This document shows positions 57,471-64,000 of a DNA stretch of 64,000 bases, in pieces; the stretch's first letter is position 1; every line of letters starts with the position of its first letter. The position numbers and the translations under genes were made by a program. The stretch spans positions 31,119,774 to 31,183,773 of the forward strand of contig CM038470.1 in the NCBI GenBank assembly GCA_021464415.1. The letters are read 5' to 3'. The notes under the pieces were generated by a model. It worked only from the letters and a program-made list of their open reading frames with translations. It ran no database searches and was not told the DNA's origin. Source of the DNA: Lonicera japonica. Its lineage: Eukaryota; Streptophyta; Magnoliopsida; Dipsacales; Caprifoliaceae.

Positions 57471-60167
57471 CTAATCCCATGGAATTTTTACAAGCATAAA
57501 TAGAAAAGCCAACCAAACAAAAAATGAAAAGCGTTTTGGAATACGCATACCCCCCAACTTGAAGAAGACATTGTCCTCAATGTGAAGAGATTGGTGAAAA
57601 GTGGAGGAATCCACTTTGGCTTTTCTAAATCCATTTAGATAACGAGCTTGAAAAGTTCCTAAGAAGGCATGCTTTGAATTGCTCGGTAATGGCTTTAGCT
57701 CGATTTTTCCTTCAAGCTTCTTGGTGGACGTGGGTGTGTTTTCTTCTTGATCATCGGATGAATTAACCTGTTTATCCAACAAAGAAAACACTTGCATACA
57801 TTCCTCGGGTTCCTCGGAAGTGGTTAGAAAACCTTCCGTAGAATCCGATTCTACATTGGCAACAAAGTCGTCTTGGACCAAAGATTCTATCATGTTGACG
57901 TGTTCACTTTCTTCATCATAATCATCTTTTTGATTATTTAAACGGAACACGTTAAGGTCTAGAGTCATGTTACCAAAAGCTAACTTAACGATTCCATTCT
58001 TGCAATTGATAATGGCATTGGACGTCGCAAGAAATGGTCGGCCAAGGATGACCGGAATCTCGTTAGCGGGATTCGACACGGGTTGCATGTCAAGGATGAT
58101 GAAATCAACCGGAAAATAAAACTTGTCAATTTTGACAAGTACATCCTCGACTATCCCTCTTGGGATCTTAACAGATCGGTCCGCTAATTGGATAGTAACC
58201 CTCGTGGGTTTCAACTCACCCAACCCCAATTGTTGATATACCGAGTATGGGAGCACATTCACACTTGCTCCCAAATCTAACAATGCATTCTTGATCCTAC
58301 AATTTCCTATGATACACGAAATTGTGGGACAACCGGGGTCTTTGAACTTGGGGGCTCTCGTGCCTTGCATGAGGGAGCTCACTTGCTCCGCCATAAAGGC
58401 CTTTTTCTTGACATTCAACCTTCGTTTGGTAGTACATAAGTCCTTGAGGAACTTAGCGTACGAAGGTATTTGCTTGACCGCGTCAAGCAATGGAATGTTG
58501 ATTTTTACTTGCCTAAAGACATCCAATATATCGGTGTTAGATTTGGATGGTTGGTTCAATCTCTCCGGAAATGGGACTTTGATTCCGTTCTTGATTTTCT
58601 CAAGATCTTCCTTTCCTCGTCTCTCTTCCTCTCTCTCCTTCTCTTCTCTCACAACTTTCTCAACCTCCGACTCCTCAACACTCGTAGATTCAACTATGTC
58701 CGCCACCTTGGGGGTTTTAGGAACAATAGTCTTATCTACAACTTTTCCACTCCGAAGGGTCATGATGGATTTAAGTTCTTCCATTTTACTACTAGGCTCT
58801 CCTCCCTCTATAACCAAAGCTTGACCTCTAGGATTAATTAAAGGTTGAGATGGAAATTTTCCCTTCTCTTGGATTGCTAGGGCAGTGGTGAGCTTAGACA
58901 TTTGAGTTTTCAAATCACTCACATCTCGATCCGTCTTATCCACAAAAGTTCTTAACAAAGTTTCTAAGTTTTGGTTTGGATTTTGACTTTGTGGTGGAGC
59001 AAAAGAGTTTTGAGGTTGTTGTTGTCTTTGGTTTTGATGGTATTGGTTCTGGTTCTGACTTTGATTACCACCCCAACTGAAATTAGGGTGATTCTTCCAT
59101 CCTTCGTTGTACTTTTGAGAATAAGGGTCGTTTTGGTTTGGGTTGTATTGGTTCATGGCGTTGACTTGGGAAGGGTTTTTGAGGACTTCCCGAAATGCGG
59201 GAATGGTGGGGCAATCCTCGGTGGTGTGTCCCGTGTTTTCACAAATGACACACAATTGACTCGACGACACCACGTTAACCTCTCTATGCTTACTTAACTC
59301 TAAGGCCTCTACCTTCTTAGTCAATTGGAACAACCTCACTCCCATGTCATTGTCATTGGATATTTGGTACAACCCACCCTTTCCTTGAGGTTTGGCCTTA
59401 GGCTCTTCGGTATAGGTGTTCCAATTTTGGGCACCCTCCGCTAATTCATCAAAATACAACAAGGCCTCATCAGGATTCTTACTCAAAAATTGACCATTGC
59501 ACATGGTCTCTACAAAAGTACGCATCTCGGGAGTAAGGGATTCATAGAAGTAACTTACGAGGCTCCATGTTTCGTGACCATGGTGAGGGCATGCGTTTAA
59601 AAGTTCCTTGTATCTTTCCCAACACTTATAAAAACTTTCATTTTCTTTTGGCGAAAAATTGGATATCGCCCTTCTCAAAGCGTTGGTCCGATGGACGGGA
59701 AAGAATTTTTTTAAAAACTCCGATTGAAGTACTTGCCAAGACCGAATAGATTGCGGTCTTTGAGCATTCAACCAAATTTTTCCTTTATCTTTTAATGAAA
59801 AAGGGAATAGTTTTAAACGCATAACCTCCTCATTAGTGTTTGCCTCACGAAACGTGGAGCATACTTCTTCAAAGTCTTTCAAATGTAAATATGGGTTTTC
59901 AGATTCCATACCATGGAAGGAAGGGATGTGTTGAAGCATACCCGGCTTGAAGGAAAAAGTTTCCGCTTGACCGGCGGGAAGAACAATGCACGAGTTGGAC
60001 GTCGTCCGAGGTGGTTGAAGATAATCCCTCATAGTGCGAACCGGAGGAACGTTGTTCACTCCTTCCCCCTCGTTATCACTTTCGTGGTCCGCCATTCTTC
60101 CTTGATTTGCCATTCTTGGTGACGGGGGAGGACTAATTCGAATATCCACAAACAATTGCCCTTGCAT
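57471..60167 (-). CDS. Athila Gag-protease polyprotein, pol deleted (898 aa)
   Basis: An intact frame from ATG 60167 (a second Met, MANQGRMADHE, lies 18 codons on). Gag: PSFHGMESENPYLHLKDFEE near residues 84-103, then GKIWLNAQRPQSI and the Retrotrans_gag helices to about 260. CCHC knuckle CVICENTGHTTEDC near 306-319. Asn/Gln-rich linker (340-400). Glu/Lys-rich coiled-coil-like stretch (about 500-540). Retropepsin with LLDLGASVNVLP near 629-640 (catalytic D-L-G-A) and VILGRPFLATSN near 704-715. From about residue 837 the sequence departs from the normal Athila path into RT and ends in 3' noncoding-derived residues with a hydrophobic tail. It should make particles and process Gag, but cannot copy or integrate RNA. 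Confidence 0.93.
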   Translation of the reverse strand: MQGQLFVDIRISPPPSPRMANQGRMADHESDNEGEGVNNVPPVRTMRDYLQPPRTTSNSCIVLPAGQAETFSFKPGMLQHIPSFHGMESENPYLHLKDFEEVCSTFREANTNEEVMRLKLFPFSLKDKGKIWLNAQRPQSIRSWQVLQSEFLKKFFPVHRTNALRRAISNFSPKENESFYKCWERYKELLNACPHHGHETWSLVSYFYESLTPEMRTFVETMCNGQFLSKNPDEALLYFDELAEGAQNWNTYTEEPKAKPQGKGGLYQISNDNDMGVRLFQLTKKVEALELSKHREVNVVSSSQLCVICENTGHTTEDCPTIPAFREVLKNPSQVNAMNQYNPNQNDPYSQKYNEGWKNHPNFSWGGNQSQNQNQYHQNQRQQQPQNSFAPPQSQNPNQNLETLLRTFVDKTDRDVSDLKTQMSKLTTALAIQEKGKFPSQPLINPRGQALVIEGGEPSSKMEELKSIMTLRSGKVVDKTIVPKTPKVADIVESTSVEESEVEKVVREEKEREEERRGKEDLEKIKNGIKVPFPERLNQPSKSNTDILDVFRQVKINIPLLDAVKQIPSYAKFLKDLCTTKRRLNVKKKAFMAEQVSSLMQGTRAPKFKDPGCPTISCIIGNCRIKNALLDLGASVNVLPYSVYQQLGLGELKPTRVTIQLADRSVKIPRGIVEDVLVKIDKFYFPVDFIILDMQPVSNPANEIPVILGRPFLATSNAIINCKNGIVKLAFGNMTLDLNVFRLNNQKDDYDEESEHVNMIESLVQDDFVANVESDSTEGFLTTSEEPEECMQVFSLLDKQVNSSDDQEENTPTSTKKLEGKIELKPLPSNSKHAFLGTFQARYLNGFRKAKVDSSTFHQSLHIEDNVFFKLGGMRIPKRFSFFVWLAFLFMLVKIPWD
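57550..57564 (-). promoter_or_regulatory. Internal polypurine tract
   Basis: CTTCAAGTTGGGGGGT follows ATTGAGGACAATG, the conserved motif found after pol in Athila elements. Its presence marks the right border of the pol deletion. Confidence 0.75.
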
Positions 60168-60310
60168 GGGCTTGAAAAACTATTCGAATTGCTCCACGAA
60201 AACTCTACAAAATAAAGCAGAAAATAAGGGAGAAAAATAAATTAATTAAATAGAAAGAAATACTTACAGAATGGTTTTGTACAAAACCCAGAATCCGCCT
60301 TTTGCCTTAT

Positions 60311-60327
60311 CCCCGGCAACGGCGCCA
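60311..60327 (-). promoter_or_regulatory. Athila primer-binding site (tRNA-Asp type)
   Basis: TGGCGCCGTTGCCGGGG on the minus strand, 6 nt after the LTR. This is the standard primer site of Athila/Tat elements. Confidence 0.92.
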
Positions 60328-60333
60328 AAAACT

Positions 60334-61995
60334 TGACGCCGCTAGAATAGCGCGTTGCGATAGAGCCCAAGTGCAGGCACGTCAAGTTGTAATATAGTCT
60401 CGGAAGTCCGAGTGTCGAACCACAGGGATAAGTGAAAAGGAATGGAATGGATTACGGATTAAGTGATTTTCTGGTTTCTGTGAGTTGGTTTGTTGTAGAA
60501 CAACGTAAATGTAAAACAGATGCGAAAATTAATAAGAAAGCACTAAGGTAGGTGGAGATTAGTTACGATTTAAGAAACGGTGATCATTAGCTCATACTAA
60601 GATTAGAACACAAGGATTCTCGAGAAATGGGGAATGTTGGTGTATCTCTCAATAGCAGAGGGTGCGACGCTAGGCGACTCATTCCCGAATTGAAGCTATA
60701 TCAAGAGAGATACAAACGACATACCACCAAAGACGAGGTTATCATTCCTACCTCTTAGCTACGGGTGTGAAGCAAGGCAACCCATTCCCAATGAAGCTAA
60801 TCCGAGATAGATATGACAAACTCATCATAAAAAGATTTAACATCAAGCAAGTGTGGTAATCTCATGATTTAAAGAATGAAAATTATAAAGTGAATCCTAA
60901 CAATGAAACGGAATAAAGTTTATGGGATAAATTAGTCAACTCATCATTTATCACATATGGTAGAAAATAAAGAGTCTAAGTATCACATAAAGTGTAAGAA
61001 GCACTCAATATATCAATAAATGAATCAAAGATAAGCTAAACAAATTTAAAATCCATCTATGGAGTTTTAAGAACTATTCATAATTTCTATGAAGAGGGAA
61101 AAACTCCATGGATGGGGGAAAGGGACTACAAGCTTTTTAGAACCATATAAATATGTTGTATGTTCATTAACAACCAAGCACTAAATATACAAGGCATATA
61201 AAGTCTTAATATTATGAATATACCTAGAAAGCTTGCATCAATGGAGGAAATGAAGAAGAAAAGGATTTACAACTATTTCTCAAACTTTAAACATGGATTG
61301 AGCCATAAATCACCGAATATTATATCGCGGTTCACCTCCGTAACCTTAGTAAAAGACTACTCCATAATACTCGAAACAAGAATTATAGAAGAAGCATTCA
61401 TTTCTTAAAATCAAAGTGAACTTACAAGAAGAAGAAGAAATTACAAGGTTTTAGCTCCCACTTCTCTCTAGAATTTGTACAAAAACTTAGATATCTTAGC
61501 CTAGAAGCTAAGAATTAAATATATATTAAAAGGTTGCAAAATATCTAACTAAATATCTAAAATAGCTTGAACCACTAAAATAGCCCATTTTGGGTGTGAA
61601 ATGGACAAGTTGTCAGGGCCATGATCGATCATGGTTATGCCCATGATCGATCATGGAAGTGTTCTGCCAGAAAAAATGGTTCCATGATCAATCATGGTTA
61701 TGCCCATGATCGATCATGGACATGCCTATGATCAATCATGGTTCTGGAATTTGTTCACTCAGCACTTTGCAAGCCTCCGAGCTTACTCTTGATCACTTCA
61801 TGCAATGCCATTGTACTCCAATCCTACAAACACATGGAATACTACAAAATACACACCAACTTGGGCCATGTTAGATACAAAACTCGCTAAGACACTAATC
61901 TCAAGATAAGCGGATAATTAGGCAGAATTAAAGCAACAAACGCGTCATGCGACTCTGGGAAAGAGCTTATGCATGACAATATTATGCGTTTATCA
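60334..61995 (-). repeat. Athila 5' LTR (1662 bp)
   Basis: Same length and apparently the same bases as the 3' LTR. Its palindrome array lies at 61619-61751. It would provide the promoter for the genomic RNA; I could not place the TATA box confidently. Confidence 0.95.
61619..61751. repeat. Array of five CCATGATCRATCATGG palindromes (5' LTR copy)
   Basis: Identical in arrangement to 56095-56227. It lies in the U3 side of the LTR on the minus strand, about 240-380 bp from the LTR start. Confidence 0.95.
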
Positions 61996-62303
61996 CCCTC
62001 TTAGCCTCATTTTAGAGCATCTAGAAGCTTTTTGGAAGATGAAAATGCACATGAAGGTTGAAGATGTAGCACACAAGTGCTTGAATTACCGTTGTATTGG
62101 TTTTGAAGACATGTAAACTCGTATATTTTAAAATGAAGTTTGTAAGCACTTTCAATTTTTAATTGTAATGTGTTTTTGGTGGAATACAAAAATTAATTGG
62201 TTTTTTTAATATATAAAAAAACAATATATTTATTATAAGAGGGGCATTATTTTATAATTTTGCCCAGGGCCTAAAATAGGCCAGGACCGGCTCTGTTCGT
62301 TAA

Positions 62304-64000
62304 CACTCTATCCTATTTACACAGAGCATGTGCATTGAATGAAACCTGATTTTTTTTTTTAATAAATCTTATAACTAGAAAACCCGGAAAAGAATGCTCC
62401 CATAAATAACAAAAAAAGATACATGGAACTTCAAAGCATGCCCCCTAAGTTTACAAAAAGTCCTTAAATTGATTAGAAAAAGAAAGCAACTGAGCAAACT
62501 AAAAGTCCTTTAAAGGAGTAAAGAAAAATAAAGCATCTTAACTTAAAATATGAACTAAGCATATACAACAAAGTTCACTAATCAAGCTAGAAAAGCAAAA
62601 TGATCCCAATAGAAGGTTCAAAATTAATTACTGTCAAAAAGCATATCAAGCTAGCCATCCTAGATTTGTACACAGAAGTTATGTATGTCCATGGAACAGA
62701 GATGGTACCTAGAATGTGAAAGAAGTGAGTTCAATAAATTTTGTGCAAATATGAACAAAATAAAGTGTTTTATCCCTTGAGATCATTTTAGGTGTGTTAC
62801 AGTATCGTTTGATGTAATTTAACTGCCAGTCTTGCTCAACTGACAAAAAGTTGAAAACCCAAGACCTAATTAATAGAAACTTTGGTACCTTAAGTCCAAA
62901 AAAATGTAGAATTTTGGTACCCAAAACTCAAATGACCCTTTTGTATTTAACAGAATTTACCCAATGGTGAATGATGATGAGCAATTTTTAGAATCTTTAT
63001 TTTTTCATAAATTTTATTAGTTTATTAATTAACTTAACGTAAAGGTGATTGGGTTTTTGGTACTATACTGTGCTACTACTATGATAATACTGAATTGTGA
63101 AATTAACGGCAACTATAAGAATTTGATCATGAATCTGATTATGATTATGTAGTGTGAATTGTGAAATTAACCGTCAACAATTACAATTTGATCATGGATT
63201 GCGTCACAAACTTTCTTTACAAAAATATTCTCTAGATTATGGATTGCATCGTAAACTTTCTTTACAAAAATATTCTCCATTGCTTCATTATATGTAAATG
63301 GTTTTATATTATACTTAGTTAAACAAAAACTAAATTTGGACTGCAATCATTATAATAATAAGTTTAATGGGACATTGGAAAATATGACATATTTGAAAGT
63401 TTTATGCAAAAGAATCAAATAATAATATTGTTATAAATTAAGGGCATATATTTGACCAAACTGTAAAAAGAATGCAACGTTAATTAACTTTATAGTAGAT
63501 TTTTGAATTATAATATTTTATGGTATCGTGCCAAATTAAGTTTGCACTATTTATTTTGTAATACATTACTATGCATTGGTTTTATTTGACGTTATCTTAG
63601 AGTTTACTTGAGTGACACATAAAAATATACTTGTTAAAAAATATAAACAAATCATGCAAAATCAGTTTGCATTAAATTTTTTGGATTGCAAAATTTAGTT
63701 TGCACAAAACACAATTTTGTTCAAAACTTTTATTTTAAAACATAATTGATAAATATGCCCTTATTTCAGAAAAAAATATTAAAAAAGAGGCCCTTATTTC
63801 AAAAAAAATAAAAATTATCATTACCTAAATTTTTTATAAATTTTTTTTCACACAAAATCTTTTGTCTCATTTCCCATTAGCATCTTCAAATTTCTTTTTC
63901 AACACTTTCTACTTTATCTTTCATTCTTTAGTTTTTGTCCTTTCATGTAACTGTTCACTTTCCTACGTGTCAATTAATGCTACATAACTTGTACATTTTT
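62304..64000. other. AT-rich intergenic DNA
   Basis: No coding sequence. A 40-bp direct repeat (GATTGCRTCRYAAACTTTC...ATATTCTC) occurs at 63185-63225 and 63242-63282. 63180-64000 is related to 50880-51310. The 71-codon minus frame at 62709-62924 has no recognisable domain. Confidence 0.5.

Larger units (their letters stand above)
54810..61995 (-). mobile_element. Athila-type Ty3/gypsy element, gag-protease only, recent
   Basis: TSD CCCTC (54805-54809 and 61996-62000). The two 1662-bp LTRs lie at a constant offset of 5524 bp and show no difference by eye. The minus-strand order is 5' LTR, tRNA-Asp-type PBS, gag-protease frame, polypurine tract, noncoding region, second polypurine tract, 3' LTR. 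RT, RNase H and integrase are missing: the frame passes from the KPLPS...HAFLG block that normally precedes RT into the region just before the internal polypurine tract. It therefore depends on an autonomous relative. Confidence 0.95.
54484..62295. mobile_element. Small non-autonomous hAT element (about 620 bp net) hosting Athila
   Basis: Ends CAGGGTCAGTCCTG and, inverted on the right, CAGAGCCGGTCCTG are of the widespread plant hAT type. Perfect 8-bp duplications TTCGTTAA flank it (54476-54483 and 62296-62303). After subtracting the Athila insert and one CCCTC, about 621 bp remain with no transposase. Confidence 0.88.

Noticed and set aside
58291..59297. Plus-strand frames of 60-177 codons
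   Set aside because: Antisense shadows of the intact Athila gag-protease frame.

Overview
This is eudicot-like plant nuclear DNA: AT-rich, intron-bearing and mostly transposable elements (TEs). Only one host locus is secure, the 5' end of an EDR2-type (ENHANCED DISEASE RESISTANCE 2) gene on the minus strand at 5.5-6.0 kb. I saw no rRNA, tRNA or bacterial-type features.

Layout. 1-3.14 kb: 5' part of a Ty1/copia element (minus strand) with LTR, primer-binding site and an open Gag-protease-integrase frame running off the left edge. 3.4-4.3 kb: two LINE 3' ends. 5.48-5.96 kb: EDR2 exons 1 and 2, with a 5' leader/promoter region to about 7 kb. 7-11.1 kb: AT-rich DNA with a MITE and a 296-bp Helitron. 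11.1-46.1 kb: two nested TE stacks, both inside fragments of a long Ty3/gypsy-type LTR. Stack A: a 1.57-kb solo LTR contains a gene-fragment-carrying CACTA element, which contains a 4.8-kb hAT element. Stack B: an endogenous florendovirus-like caulimovirid contains a decayed copia element, which contains a 3.3-kb solo LTR, which contains a second CACTA element. Most junctions show matching target-site duplications (TSDs): CATAT, GCA, GTTGTGAA, TTTTC, CAGTA and CAA. 46.5-54.4 kb: a long-TIR element, a hAT remnant, duplicated AT-rich segments and an LTR-like remnant. 54.5-62.3 kb: a small hAT element (TSD TTCGTTAA) split by a 7.19-kb Athila-type retrotransposon (TSD CCCTC). Its LTRs read as identical and it keeps gag-protease but lacks RT, RNase H and integrase. 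62.3-64 kb: AT-rich, related in part to 50.9-51.3 kb.

How the parts relate. The window is a record of successive insertions rather than a pathway. The youngest event appears to be the Athila derivative, which must have been moved by enzymes supplied in trans. The most unusual items are the CACTA element carrying a fimbrin exon and other exon-like pieces; the short perfect palindromes arrayed in two unrelated LTRs; the nearly full-length viral copy with 90-bp terminal redundancy at its primer site inside an AAT microsatellite; and the EDR2 locus, whose second intron appears filled with TEs. All calls come from reading the sequence. No alignment or database search was run.
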